Below, piece by piece: positions 1 to 8,971 of a DNA stretch of 64,000 nucleotides. Every line of letters starts with the position of its first letter. Position 1 is the stretch's first letter. A program made the position numbers and the translations under genes. The notes below the pieces were generated by a model that worked only from the letters and a program-made list of their open reading frames with translations, was not told the origin of the DNA and did no database searches. The stretch is from Natrinema caseinilyticum (lineage in GTDB: Archaea; Halobacteriota; Halobacteria; Halobacteriales; Natrialbaceae), in the NCBI RefSeq assembly GCF_024227435.1, contig NZ_CP100445.1:3407369-3471368 (forward strand), written 5' to 3'.

Positions 1-18
1 GAACCGCCCGATCACAGC

Positions 19-537
19 TCAGTGGCCGTTCGAATCCGTGTCGCTCACCATCTGAATGCGCTCGATGCCGTTCATCTCCTCGACGACCTCGACGACCGCT
101 TCGGGAACCAGCGACTGCCAGTCGCCGCCGTTGATCATCCGCTCGCGGACCTCGGTTCCCTCCAAGACGTCCCGGTTGAACATCGGCGACTGGCGGATCT
201 CGATATCGGCCTCCCGAAAGAGCTGGATGACCAGCGGGTTGTTCGAGTACGCGACGTCGAAGTCGGGACTCATACTCTGGATGTGGCTCACCCAGACCGA
301 GTTCCGCTCCAGGTCCTCGATCGGGACCGCGTACGTTACGAGATCGTAGTCGACGAGCGATTTCGTGATCATCATGATCCGTTCGCCCGCGGTAAACGGA
401 TTGCGCCCGGTGTGCGAGTCGTCGGCGCTCCCGATTCCCAGGACGAGTTCGTCGACGTCCTCGGCGATCTGCTCGACCATGCTCAGGTGGCCGTTGTGAA
501 AGGGCTGAAAGCGGCCGATATAGAACCCCCGCGTCAT
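19..537 (-). CDS. nadM: Nicotinamide-nucleotide adenylyltransferase (archaeal NadM)
   Basis: Transfers AMP from ATP to NMN to make NAD+ in the cytoplasm. The N-terminus has the nucleotidyltransferase signature GRFQPFHNGHL with the HxGH motif, and GTEVRERM near the C-terminus takes the place of the second ATP-binding motif. About 172 aa, usual for archaeal NadM. The ATG at 537 is preferred over the GTG at 546 because the family begins MxRGFYIGRFQPFHxGH, and a TATA-like CTTAAG lies about 30 nt upstream on the minus strand. The downstream gene lies outside the window. Identity is secure; the start is slightly uncertain. Confidence 0.96.
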   Translation of the reverse strand: MTRGFYIGRFQPFHNGHLSMVEQIAEDVDELVLGIGSADDSHTGRNPFTAGERIMMITKSLVDYDLVTYAVPIEDLERNSVWVSHIQSMSPDFDVAYSNNPLVIQLFREADIEIRQSPMFNRDVLEGTEVRERMINGGDWQSLVPEAVVEVVEEMNGIERIQMVSDTDSNGH

Positions 538-906
538 GCCGGACACTGCTCGAGCAGCACGCTTAAGCGTGGCGAGTTCGCTGCGTACTGCGCGACGCCT
601 TCAACGTCTCATATATCTGTCGACCGAGTGTCGCCTCGCCTTCGCCGCTCTCTGTCATTCGGGGTAATCCGGCCTTGTCACTGCATTGTGGTAATAGGTA
701 TCACTGCACGCGAATACTAGTCGGATCGGACCGGTCGGCGATCCGAATATTCCAGATTTGCATATCATGAATCAATACGATCGCCCCTCTTCTTGATTTC
801 GACCCTCGGACGCTGTGCCCCCCGGTTTCCGCAACTGACACCATGCTCCGCATGGAGAAAGTATATCAGTCGCAATCCCTTCGAAACAGATACCGAACAG
901 AGTTCT
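538..906. other. Divergent intergenic region between nadM and lonB
   Basis: About 370 bases with no supportable gene. It carries outward promoters for nadM and lonB and some AT-rich patches (around 745-780, with GAATATTC and TGCATATCATG). The long open frame across 22-720 on the plus strand is a GC-driven shadow of nadM. Confidence 0.5.
841..866 (+). promoter_or_regulatory. lonB promoter with adjacent inverted repeat
   Basis: A GTATAT TATA-like element at 861-866 lies about 41 nt before the lonB ATG, which predicts a leader of about 15 nt. Just upstream, 841-855 is an inverted repeat CCATGC-TCC-GCATGG that would overlap the BRE/TFB site, so it is a candidate operator. Regulation is inferred from position only. 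Confidence 0.4.
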
Positions 907-3075
907 ATGAGTAACGATACGAACGTTGACGACCCTCCCGAAGACGCCCCGGAGGCTGCTCCCGACGAGGAATACGTCGAGGAGCACCCAGAGCGTCAGG
1001 GAGAGCGGTCGCCGCTCGAGGAGGAAGACGGTGACCGTCGCACCGACGTCGACGATCCGAGCGACGAGTTCGATTCGTCAACCGCCGACGAGGCAGAAGG
1101 GGGCGACGACATCGAGACCGTCGACGACCTCGGCAGTACGGTCGAGGTCGATCCCGGCGTCGAAGTCGACGAGGACATCGCCGAGGACGACCTTCTCGGC
1201 GGCCTCAAGATCGATTCGACGGAGGACATCGAGGTCCCCGATCGGCTCGTCGATCAGGTCATCGGACAGGACGAAGCACGCGATATAATCATCAAGGCGG
1301 CGAAGCAGCGCCGACACGTCATGATGATCGGCTCGCCGGGGACCGGCAAGTCGATGCTGGCGAAGGCGATGAGCCAACTGCTTCCCAAGGAGGATCTTCA
1401 GGACGTTTTAGTCTACCACAACCCGGACGACGGCAACGAGCCGAAAGTCCGCACCGTTCCCGCCGGCAAGGGCGAACAGATCATCGACGCACACAAGGAG
1501 GAAGCACGCAAGCGCAACCAGATGCGCTCGATCCTGATGTGGATCATCATCGCGATCGTCATCGGGTACGCGATCCTCGCCGGGCCCCTCCTGCTCGGCA
1601 TCGTCGCCGCGGGGATCATCTGGCTGATCTTCCGGTACACCAGCCGGGGCACCGACGCGATGGTGCCCAACATGATCGTCAACAACGGCGATCAGCGCGT
1701 CGCGCCCTTCGAGGACGCGACCGGCGCCCACGCCGGCGCGCTGCTGGGCGACGTCCGCCACGACCCGTTCCAGTCCGGCGGCATGGAAACGCCGAGCCAC
1801 GACCGCGTCGAACCCGGCTCCATCCACAAGTCCAACAAGGGCGTGCTGTTCGTCGACGAGATCAACACGCTCGACATCCGCACCCAGCAGAAGCTGATGA
1901 CGGCCATCCAGGAGGGCGAGTTCGCGATCACCGGCCAGTCCGAGCGCTCCTCGGGCGCGATGGTCCAGACCGAGCCCGTCCCCTGTGACTTCATCATGGT
2001 CGCGGCGGGTAACCTCGACGCCATGGAGAACATGCACCCCGCGCTCCGCAACCGGATCAAGGGGTACGGCTACGAGGTCTACATGGACGACACCATCGAG
2101 GACACCCCCGAGATGCGGCGCAAGTACGCCCGCTTCGTCGCCCAGGAGGTCGAACGCGACGGCCGCCTGCCTCACTTCACCGAGGAAGCCGTCGAAGAGG
2201 TCATCCTCGAGGCGAAACGCCGCTCGGGCCGAAAGAACCACCTGACGCTGCTGTTTCGCAGTCTCGGTGGTCTGGTCCGCGTCGCCGGCGACATCGCCCG
2301 CGCAGAGGACCGCGAGTTCACCACCCGCGAGGACGTCCTGCAGGCCAAGGAACGCTCGCGCTCGATCGAGCAACAGCTGGCCGACGACTACATCGAACGT
2401 CGCAAGGACTACGAACTGCAGGTCAACGAAGGCGGCGTCGAAGGTCGCGTCAACGGCCTCGCCGTCATGGGCGAGGACTCGGGCATCATGCTCCCCGTAA
2501 TGGCCGAAATCGCGCCCGCCCAGGGCGGCGGCCAGGTGATCGCGACCGGTCAACTCAAGGAGATGGCCGAGGAGTCGGTCCAGAACGTCTCCGCGATCAT
2601 CAAGAAGTTCTCCGACGTCGACCTCTCGGAGAAGGACATCCACATCCAGTTCGTCCAGGCTGGACAACAGGGCGTCGACGGCGACTCCGCCTCCATCACG
2701 GTGGCGACCGCCGTTATCAGCGCCCTCGAGAACATTCCGGTCGATCAGTCGGTCGCGATGACCGGCTCGCTGTCGGTCCGGGGCGACGTGCTTCCGGTCG
2801 GTGGGGTCACCCACAAGATCGAAGCCGCCGCCAAGGCCGGCTGCTCCAGGGTCATCATCCCCGAAGCGAACGAACAGGACGTGATGATCGAAGAGGAGTA
2901 CGAGGAGATGATCGAGATCATCCCCTGTGCGAACATCAGCGAAGTCCTCGACGTCGCCCTGATGGGCGAACCGAAGAAGGATTCGCTCGTCGACCGGCTC
3001 AAGTCGATCACCGGGTCGGCCTTCGATCAGAGCGCCGTCGGCTCCGCCGGCGGCTCGAACCCGAGCCCGCAGTAA
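907..3075 (+). CDS. lonB: ATP-dependent membrane protease LonB
   Basis: Membrane-anchored AAA+ protease degrading misfolded and regulatory proteins; in Haloferax volcanii, LonB is essential. About 722 aa. Layout: acidic N-terminus of about 110 residues, Walker A GSPGTGKS near residue 142, two closely spaced TM segments inside the AAA domain around 207-242 (the archaeal LonB hallmark), Walker B VLFVDE near 315, then a C-terminal Ser-Lys protease domain with the Ser in GDSAS (about 594) and the Lys in THKIEAA (about 637). The ATG at 907 is chosen over a TTG at 793 because the N-terminus MSNDTN is typical and a TATA box lies just upstream. The stop codon abuts the next gene. Confidence 0.97.
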   Translation: MSNDTNVDDPPEDAPEAAPDEEYVEEHPERQGERSPLEEEDGDRRTDVDDPSDEFDSSTADEAEGGDDIETVDDLGSTVEVDPGVEVDEDIAEDDLLGGLKIDSTEDIEVPDRLVDQVIGQDEARDIIIKAAKQRRHVMMIGSPGTGKSMLAKAMSQLLPKEDLQDVLVYHNPDDGNEPKVRTVPAGKGEQIIDAHKEEARKRNQMRSILMWIIIAIVIGYAILAGPLLLGIVAAGIIWLIFRYTSRGTDAMVPNMIVNNGDQRVAPFEDATGAHAGALLGDVRHDPFQSGGMETPSHDRVEPGSIHKSNKGVLFVDEINTLDIRTQQKLMTAIQEGEFAITGQSERSSGAMVQTEPVPCDFIMVAAGNLDAMENMHPALRNRIKGYGYEVYMDDTIEDTPEMRRKYARFVAQEVERDGRLPHFTEEAVEEVILEAKRRSGRKNHLTLLFRSLGGLVRVAGDIARAEDREFTTREDVLQAKERSRSIEQQLADDYIERRKDYELQVNEGGVEGRVNGLAVMGEDSGIMLPVMAEIAPAQGGGQVIATGQLKEMAEESVQNVSAIIKKFSDVDLSEKDIHIQFVQAGQQGVDGDSASITVATAVISALENIPVDQSVAMTGSLSVRGDVLPVGGVTHKIEAAAKAGCSRVIIPEANEQDVMIEEEYEEMIEIIPCANISEVLDVALMGEPKKDSLVDRLKSITGSAFDQSAVGSAGGSNPSPQ

Positions 3076-4107
3076 ATGCCCCAGTGGGCGGCGTTCCTCG
3101 GTATCGCGGGCGTCGTCCTCGTGTTGTTACTCGTTTTATCGCATCTGACACAGTCGGCGTTTACCGACGGTGATCGGGCACCGAGCGGCAGCGACGGGTC
3201 TCGAGACGAGGCGCCGCCCGGCGGCGCCGATGGGTCGGTGGGGGCCGACCGCGCGGACGGGGCCACAGACGCCGACGCCGACCGCGCCGACATCGCGGTC
3301 GAGTTACCGCCGCGAACTCGCGAATCGGATCGAGCGTCGCACGCGGAGACGAACCCGACCGACTCGACGACTCGCGACGTCGACGGACGAACTCCTGGCG
3401 CCGAACACGGTCTCCACTCCGCCTCGAGTCGAGGGCCCGATTCGATCGCTTCGGACCCGGATCGCCGCCGGCCGAGCGACCGTCGCGGGGACCCGGCCTC
3501 GATGACCACGGGAATGGTCCTCCTGAACGTGGCCCTTTCCCAGGGGCTGTTCGCGCTCGTGTTGTTCGGTGCGGCCATCTACACAGGAATTCCGTCGTCG
3601 GCGCTGGGCCTCGAGTTCTCGGTGTCCGCTCTCGAATCGGGGCTCCTGGTGGGGTCGGTCGCCGGAGTCGCGTTCTACGTCGCGAACGAACTCGCCGCGG
3701 CGGCGGCGACGTGGATCGGCTTCGACCACGACGAAGGCCTGCGGGAGCTGCTGGCACCGGACTCGGTGGGCGGTTGGGCGGTTTTGCTGGTCGGCGTCCT
3801 GCCGATCATCGCCGTCTTCGAGGAGTTTCTCTTCCGAGCGGCCCTCATCGGCGTCCCGGCCGCGGGATTCGGCGTTTCGCCGTGGTTACTCGCGGTCGTC
3901 TCCTCGATCGCGTTCGCGATGGGCCACGGGATGCAGGGTTCGGTCGGCGTCGTCGTCACCGGCCTCCTCGGCTTCGTTCTCGCTGCCGTCTTCATCGTGA
4001 CGGGGAGTCTCCTTGTCGTCGTCGTCGCCCACTACCTCGTCAACGCCCTCGAATTCGTCGTCCACGAGGCGTTCGGCATCGAGTGGGCGGAAATCCTCGA
4101 AGGCTAA
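3076..4107 (+). CDS. CPBP-family intramembrane endopeptidase
   Basis: Rce1/CaaX-like membrane protease fold, 343 aa. The ATG follows the lonB stop with no gap, so the two are probably co-transcribed and co-translated. An N-terminal TM segment (about 1-20) is followed by a low-complexity polar region to about residue 140, then a multi-helix domain. The catalytic motif EEFLFR (Glu at about 249-250) lies in one helix, and a His in MGHGMQG (about 284) in the next. CPBP proteases cleave within membranes; the substrate here is unknown. Pairing with LonB suggests membrane protein quality control, an inference from context. Confidence 0.88.
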   Translation: MPQWAAFLGIAGVVLVLLLVLSHLTQSAFTDGDRAPSGSDGSRDEAPPGGADGSVGADRADGATDADADRADIAVELPPRTRESDRASHAETNPTDSTTRDVDGRTPGAEHGLHSASSRGPDSIASDPDRRRPSDRRGDPASMTTGMVLLNVALSQGLFALVLFGAAIYTGIPSSALGLEFSVSALESGLLVGSVAGVAFYVANELAAAAATWIGFDHDEGLRELLAPDSVGGWAVLLVGVLPIIAVFEEFLFRAALIGVPAAGFGVSPWLLAVVSSIAFAMGHGMQGSVGVVVTGLLGFVLAAVFIVTGSLLVVVVAHYLVNALEFVVHEAFGIEWAEILEG

Positions 4108-4131
4108 GGTTCGGGGGTCGGTAGTGGTCGC

Positions 4132-4476
4132 ATGAACGCGTCTCTCGAGCCGGGATCCCGGTCCCGCGTGATCGTCGGCCTGATCATCGCCTACTTCGTG
4201 GTGGTGGCGTACGCGACGAGTACGAACGATCCGCTGGCGGCCACCGTCGGCGCACTCGGCTTCGGCGTCATCGCCATCGCCGTCGGAGCGACGGTGTACG
4301 AACGCGGCGGACGCATCTCCTCCGTGCGGACGGTGGCCGCGGGCTCTCTCGTGGGCGGCGGGCTGTTGCAACTCGGTGCCGTCGTCACCGGTGCGGCCGT
4401 CCTCGACTTGCTCTCGTCGCTTCTGGTGTTTCTCGGGGTCGGCGCCTACGGGTACGCGATCTGGCGGAGGAACTGA
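4132..4476 (+). CDS. Small four-TM membrane protein, unknown function
   Basis: 114 aa with four predicted TM segments (about 14-28, 37-54, 66-85 and 88-106) joined by short loops and ending in a basic WRRN tail. It starts 24 nt after the CPBP gene on the same strand, so it probably belongs to the lonB transcription unit. I do not recognise the family. Codon use matches the neighbours, which supports a real gene. Confidence 0.7.
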   Translation: MNASLEPGSRSRVIVGLIIAYFVVVAYATSTNDPLAATVGALGFGVIAIAVGATVYERGGRISSVRTVAAGSLVGGGLLQLGAVVTGAAVLDLLSSLLVFLGVGAYGYAIWRRN

Positions 4477-4570
4477 CTCGTGGCGCGCTCGGTCGACGGC
4501 CTCGAGCGGACGGCGGTGGATCGAACCGATGGACCGCGAGATATTCGAGCGGCGACTCGGGACGGGCGGA

Positions 4571-4948
4571 TCACCCGGTCGGCTGCGATTCGCGGCGAGA
4601 TCGAACGCCGCTGACGACTCCCGAGAGGAGGCCGAGGACCGTCGCGCTCGCCATCGAACTCGTCACGCCCGCCTGGAACCCGCCGAGGCCGACGACGAAA
4701 ACGACGAGAAAGGTGACGCCGAACGTCCCGAGCGCCAGCGCGAGCGGCCGCGGTGCTCGATCCGTTTTGCGACCGAACTGGCCGAGAACGACGGCTGCCG
4801 CCAGGACGCCGGCCACGATCCCGGCCGGAATGCCCACGAGTACGGAGAACTCGACGAACGGCGCCAGGAGTTCCGTCACGACGACGAAGATCACGAGGAA
4901 CGTCGCGATCCCAGCAGCCCCGGCGAAGCCGAACGTTCGAGCGTTCAT
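4571..4948 (-). CDS. Small four-TM membrane protein, unknown function
   Basis: 125 aa with four hydrophobic helices, starting MNARTFGFAGAAG, and a basic/polar tail ending RRESQPTG. The frame stays open far upstream (to 5311), but that part is the shadow of rnhB; the ATG at 4948 is where membrane-protein composition begins. It is convergent with the 4132-4476 gene and leaves about 95 bases between them. It resembles small haloarchaeal DUF5518-like proteins, but I cannot confirm the family. Confidence 0.65.
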   Translation of the reverse strand: MNARTFGFAGAAGIATFLVIFVVVTELLAPFVEFSVLVGIPAGIVAGVLAAAVVLGQFGRKTDRAPRPLALALGTFGVTFLVVFVVGLGGFQAGVTSSMASATVLGLLSGVVSGVRSRRESQPTG

Positions 4949-5057
4949 CGTGGAGCACGATTCGCATATCTCCGAGGTAAGTGTTCGGATCGACGGGACG
5001 GGCGGGAATGGCGGTCGGGTGGCGCGCCCCGAATGCGTCGATTGCACCCGGACCGAC

Positions 5058-5729
5058 CTAAAACTGCTCGAGCCCGGTCTGCTCGGCCGCCGCGAGAACG
5101 CGTTCACAGGTCGACCACGACGTGCGCGCGAACGGCGGGAGGGTGCCGTGATCGTCGACGTAGCCCTCGAGAAACTCGCGGGTGGTCGAATCGCCCGGAT
5201 ACCCGCTCCCGATCGGTCCGTACTCGTCGGCGATGGCGGCCACGTGTGCGTCCCGTTCGACCTTGGCGACGATGCTCGCCGCGCCGACGAGCGCCGAGTC
5301 GTCGTCGGCACCGTGACGCGCGTCGATGTCGACGTCCTCGAGCGGACACGCCTCGGTCACGCGGCGCGCGAACCGGTCGGCGTCCGTGTCACAGGCGTCA
5401 CAGAGTCCGGACAGCGGCGCTGTCGTCGCGGGCCCTCGCTCGAGGTCCGCGACCGCGCGCTCGATCGCCGTGGCGTGAGCCGTGACGGCGAGCGAGTTCA
5501 TGTCCGTCTCCGGGGCATCGATCCGCTCGGGCGTGATTTCGGCGACGCCGATCGCGATCCGATCGTCGTCTCGGAGGGCCGTCGCCAGTTCAGCCCGGCG
5601 CTCGGGAGCGAGCCGTTTCGAGTCTCTGATCCCGTCCGGGAGGTCGGCCGGTTCCGCGAGGTAGACTGCCGCGGCGAACATCGACCCGAGTGCCGGGCCC
5701 TTTCCCGCTTCGTCGACGCCGAAAGGCAT
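5058..5729 (-). CDS. rnhB: Ribonuclease HII
   Basis: Cleaves the RNA strand of RNA-DNA hybrids and single ribonucleotides in DNA. About 223 aa. The N-terminal GVDEAGKGPALGSM has the first catalytic Asp and Glu (D-E-A-G-K/R-G), RDSKRLAPERR is the conserved DSK motif, and DSALVGAASIVAKVERD carries further conserved catalytic-site residues. The ATG at 5729 (MPFGVDEAGKG) is preferred over an upstream ATG at 5756. The GSGYPGD and TRRFL-like segments near the C-terminus also match archaeal RNase HII. Confidence 0.95.
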   Translation of the reverse strand: MPFGVDEAGKGPALGSMFAAAVYLAEPADLPDGIRDSKRLAPERRAELATALRDDDRIAIGVAEITPERIDAPETDMNSLAVTAHATAIERAVADLERGPATTAPLSGLCDACDTDADRFARRVTEACPLEDVDIDARHGADDDSALVGAASIVAKVERDAHVAAIADEYGPIGSGYPGDSTTREFLEGYVDDHGTLPPFARTSWSTCERVLAAAEQTGLEQF

Positions 5730-5825
5730 AGACGGCTGCTCGAGGGGCGGAGGCAAAATCGTTGCGTCTCCGACGAGCGGCCGACGGTGCTGGTGGCCCG
5801 CCGATGGGCGGACGACGGGCGGCTG

Positions 5826-6068
5826 TCAGCATCGAATTCGCTCCTCGAGCCGCCAAATCCTCTCCTCGAGCCGGCACCCACAGTCAGGCGTCTTCGATGG
5901 CGCCGGTTCGTTCTCCCAGTCGAACGTAGCGACGGACCGGCCGGCGTAGATCGCAACCGCCGGACTCCCGGAGAAGGGCCCGTACGCGCGCTTGTGAAGA
6001 CGAAATCGGAACGCGGGAGAAAACTGACCGGAGGGACATCTCACGAGAGCGGTCTCGGTCGTCGCCAA
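5826..6068 (-). CDS. Possible small ORF, hypothetical (weak)
   Basis: An 80-codon frame opening with TTG at 6068, about 23 nt downstream of an AT-rich AATATAAATA (6086-6095) that could be a TATA box for a leaderless message. The product has a plausible middle (YGPFSGSPAVAIYAG) and ends in two near-copies of RLEERI made by a short DNA repeat (TCCTCGAGCCG, twice). No family is recognised. The same promoter could serve the plus-strand gene instead. Without this ORF, 5730-6139 contains nothing I can support. Confidence 0.25.
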   Translation of the reverse strand: MATTETALVRCPSGQFSPAFRFRLHKRAYGPFSGSPAVAIYAGRSVATFDWENEPAPSKTPDCGCRLEERIWRLEERIRC

Positions 6069-6139
6069 GTGATACGTCCCGCCTCAATATAAATACTTTG
6101 GGAGTAAAATAACAATTTAACCACTCGTATCGGCAATAA

Positions 6140-7360
6140 ACTAGCGCGGCACCGACACGACGCAGCCTCTTGAGAACGGTCGGATCGGGCGGTTTGACCG
6201 CGCTCGGAGCGACAGCGTTGACCGGCAGCGCGGCGGCACACGAGGCCATCGAAATCCCGTCTCGCTACCTCGAGCAGTACCGGGAAACGGGATCCAACTG
6301 GGGGATGGACTGGACGTACCTGGCCGGCATCGGTGCGGTCGAGACGCAGCACGGTCAGTACGAGGAGGGCTGTGAGACGTCTTCGGCGGGCGCTCGCGGC
6401 CCCATGCAGTTCATGCCGTCGACCTGGGACGCCTACGGTGTGGACGGCACCGGCGACGGGACCGCGGACATTTGCGACTACTGCGACGCGATTCCGTCCG
6501 CCGCGAACTACCTCGAGGCGAACGGGGCGCCGGAGAACTGGGACGAGGCCCTGTACGCGTACAATCCACGGTGGTCCTACGTCGAGCACGTCACAGACCA
6601 CGCCGCCCGGTATCGGGATCGGTACGGGAGCGGCGACGGTGACGGCGGTGGTGACAGCAGCAGCGGCGACCGCGCCGCGTTCAGTGACGGCGACCGGATC
6701 ACGCCGACGATGGGTCTCAATACCCGACACCGGCCGGGAACCGGATCGGACGTACTCGCCACCATGCAACCCGGTTTGGCCGGTGAAATCGTCAACGGCC
6801 CGGAAACGGCTGACGGATACACGTGGTGGGGAGTCCACTGGCTCGAGGACGACGTCTGGGGCTGGTCGGTCGAACGGTATCTCACAGTAGCCGGCGAGAC
6901 GGACGGGGGCAGCGAAACCGATGGCGGCAGTGGAAGCGACGGAGCGGACTTTGCGTGGCCGATCGACGGGTACATCACCTCACCGTACGGCGATCGCCCC
7001 GGTCACCTCGCGGTCGACTTCGGCAACGACGGGATCGTTGGAACGCCGATCTACGCGGCGCGCGATGGCGTCGTCGACGTGGTCGGCTACGAGGCCACCG
7101 GCTGTGGCAATTACGTCAAACTCGGCCACGGAAGCGGGTATCAGACGATGTATTGCCACCTGAACAGCGTCGCCGTTTCCGATGGACAGCAGGTCTCGAG
7201 GGGCTAGCGGATCGGAGGCATGGGAGATACCGGACGGTCGACCGCACCGCACCTGCACTTTACCATCGAGCGAAATCGGACGCACCAGCCGATTCCCGGC
7301 GGTGACGGACGGACCGTCGGTGCGGGCGAGGCGATCCCGGAAGCGTACGCCGGACTCTGA
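6140..7360 (+). pseudogene. Secreted transglycosylase-SH3-M23 peptidase, cut by in-frame TAG and lacking a start
   Basis: Encodes a Tat-type signal (TRRSLL then a hydrophobic stretch ending SAAA). Next is a lytic-transglycosylase domain (catalytic-type Glu in GAVETQHG, GPMQFMPSTW, YNPRWSYV), an SH3-like domain (DRITPTMGLNTRHRPG to VERYL), Ser/Gly/Asp linkers, and an M23 metallopeptidase domain with HLAVDFG. The frame stops at TAG 7205-7207 after DGQQVSRG, yet the same frame continues for 50 sense codons to TGA 7358-7360 and includes the M23 HLH metal motif at 7250-7258. A CAG-to-TAG change (expected RGQRIG) explains it. The Tat region follows stop TAA 6137-6139 with no ATG, GTG or TTG before the twin Arg; the first start codon is TTG 6170, after the RR. 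Both lesions point to a decayed peptidoglycan hydrolase. Confidence 0.85.
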
Positions 7361-7427
7361 CCGAGACGTCGGGACGGTCGGGTCGACTCGCTGTGTCGGC
7401 GGTTCGTTCGCGTCGAACTCGCATCAG

Positions 7428-8777
7428 TCAGTTGCCACTCGATCGGTCAAGGAAGTATTCTTCGCGTTCGAACGGCTCGGTTTCACCGTCGACGCCGGTC
7501 ACGTCCAGTGCAGTCACCTCGGCGTCGGTTCCGAGCAGGCCCGCGAGACTCGGTTCCGTGCGTCCGTCGTCGCTGCTGATGAGTTCCTTGACGTAGAGAC
7601 CGCCCTCGCCGTGGAGCCGGACTTCCGCTTCAATCGACCCCCGGAGGTCGCCGTCGATCTCGTAGACCGTCCGCTCGCGGGTGAGGCCGGCCCGTCGGTG
7701 ATCGACCCGCTCGGGCGTGTACTGGTCGACGGTCGTCCCCGCGAGTTCGGCGAGGGCCGCGTCGAAATCGGCCTCGTCGATCGGGTCGGCGAACGCGACG
7801 TCGGCACGATACTGCTTGCTCGCATCGTGTTCTTTGACCCGTTCGACCATCTCGTGGGTCGCGAGTCGAAGCCCCTCCACCTCGACTGCACCGCCGGCGG
7901 CCTCGTTGATCGTCTCTTCGAGCGCCCCCGTATCGGGGTCGCGTTTCCGGGGCCGTTTCACCTCGAGGACGAACGGCCGCCCCTCGCCGAGCATGCGGGC
8001 GTCGACGTCCTCCCGTCCCGCACCGTGGAACGTTCCCTCGTCGCCGTCCATGGCCTCGACGACGTGGGGGCGAACGACCTGCTCGACGCTGGTGTCGTAC
8101 ATGTACCCCGAGCCGCCACAGTAGTCACAGGCCTCTTCGCCGTCGTCACCCAGCTGGACGCCGCTCCCGCCACACTCCCGACAGGGCCACTCCGTCTGCG
8201 GGATGTCGCGGTCGAGTTTTCGGTAGCGGCCGTAGACGAACGCCGGGTTGACCTGCACGTCGACCGCGTGGCTCGTGACGGTTCCCGATTCGAGCGCCTC
8301 GAGCGGATCGAACCCCTCGAGGTCGACGATGGCGAGCACGTCGGGTCTGTCGAAGTCGACGTCGGTTCCCGTTCTCGCGCCGACGCGACGGCCCACCTCG
8401 CGGTTGACCTCCCGTTTCATCGATTCGCCGACATCCGGCTCGAGGCCGGCGTCCTCCCGAAGCAGTCGTTCGTTTTCCTCGACCAGCGGCGGCACGCGCG
8501 TGCCGACCTGATAGGTGTCGAACCCGACGCTCTCCAGGGAGTCACAGATGGTTTCGGCGATCGCGTCGAAGGTCCCGCAGTACCCCTCACAGACCCAGCA
8601 ATCCGCGGGATCGGTGGGGTCGAAGTCCTCGTCGTCGGCCAGCGCGACCGTAATCCGCAGCGCTCGACCGCGCTCGGCGTTGGTCAGCCCGAAACTCCGC
8701 TCGGCGAAGGGGCGCCCGAGACAGGAGTCACAGACGGCTCCCGTCCCCAGCAACGCGCGGGCGTCTTCCGTGATCAT
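7428..8777 (-). CDS. pus10: tRNA pseudouridine synthase Pus10
   Basis: Makes pseudouridine at tRNA positions 54 and 55 in archaea. 449 aa. The N-terminus has zinc-type cysteines (CDSCLGRPF, CWVCEGYC), the middle is THUMP-like, a second CRECGGSG/CDYCGGSG pair follows, and the catalytic domain shows the Pus10 signature AGREDVDARMLGEGRPF with the nucleophilic Asp. It shares the tRNA-54 pathway with trmY at 12099, which methylates the pseudouridine formed here. Confidence 0.95.
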   Translation of the reverse strand: MITEDARALLGTGAVCDSCLGRPFAERSFGLTNAERGRALRITVALADDEDFDPTDPADCWVCEGYCGTFDAIAETICDSLESVGFDTYQVGTRVPPLVEENERLLREDAGLEPDVGESMKREVNREVGRRVGARTGTDVDFDRPDVLAIVDLEGFDPLEALESGTVTSHAVDVQVNPAFVYGRYRKLDRDIPQTEWPCRECGGSGVQLGDDGEEACDYCGGSGYMYDTSVEQVVRPHVVEAMDGDEGTFHGAGREDVDARMLGEGRPFVLEVKRPRKRDPDTGALEETINEAAGGAVEVEGLRLATHEMVERVKEHDASKQYRADVAFADPIDEADFDAALAELAGTTVDQYTPERVDHRRAGLTRERTVYEIDGDLRGSIEAEVRLHGEGGLYVKELISSDDGRTEPSLAGLLGTDAEVTALDVTGVDGETEPFEREEYFLDRSSGN

Positions 8778-8971
8778 GTCTCGGGTGTCGGGCGGCCGCG
8801 GGTAACACGTTTTCCCTTCGTCGGAACGGGATTTCTCTCGCTGGAACGAGACGAGTTCTCGTCGCGGGGACGAAACGAGGTCTCGACACGGAGACTATGA
8901 TCGAGCGCCGCGGCTCGAAAACGCAGGCCGGTTCCCCGGAGGTTGAAATGGATTGGCTCCGATCCCTCGCT

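Noticed and set aside
1408-2814. 468-codon open frame opposite lonB
   Set aside because: Low-complexity Asp/Val/Gly antisense of LonB codons; no protein features.
7205-7207. TAG read as pyrrolysine
   Set aside because: TAG ends other genes here (for example 10575-10577 and 11140-11142), no pyl genes seen, and a C-to-T change from CAG explains it with the missing start.
7182-8900. Long plus-strand open frame (572 codons) opposite pus10
   Set aside because: GC-rich antisense shadow; Pus10 on the minus strand has full motifs, and the frame has no domain signal.
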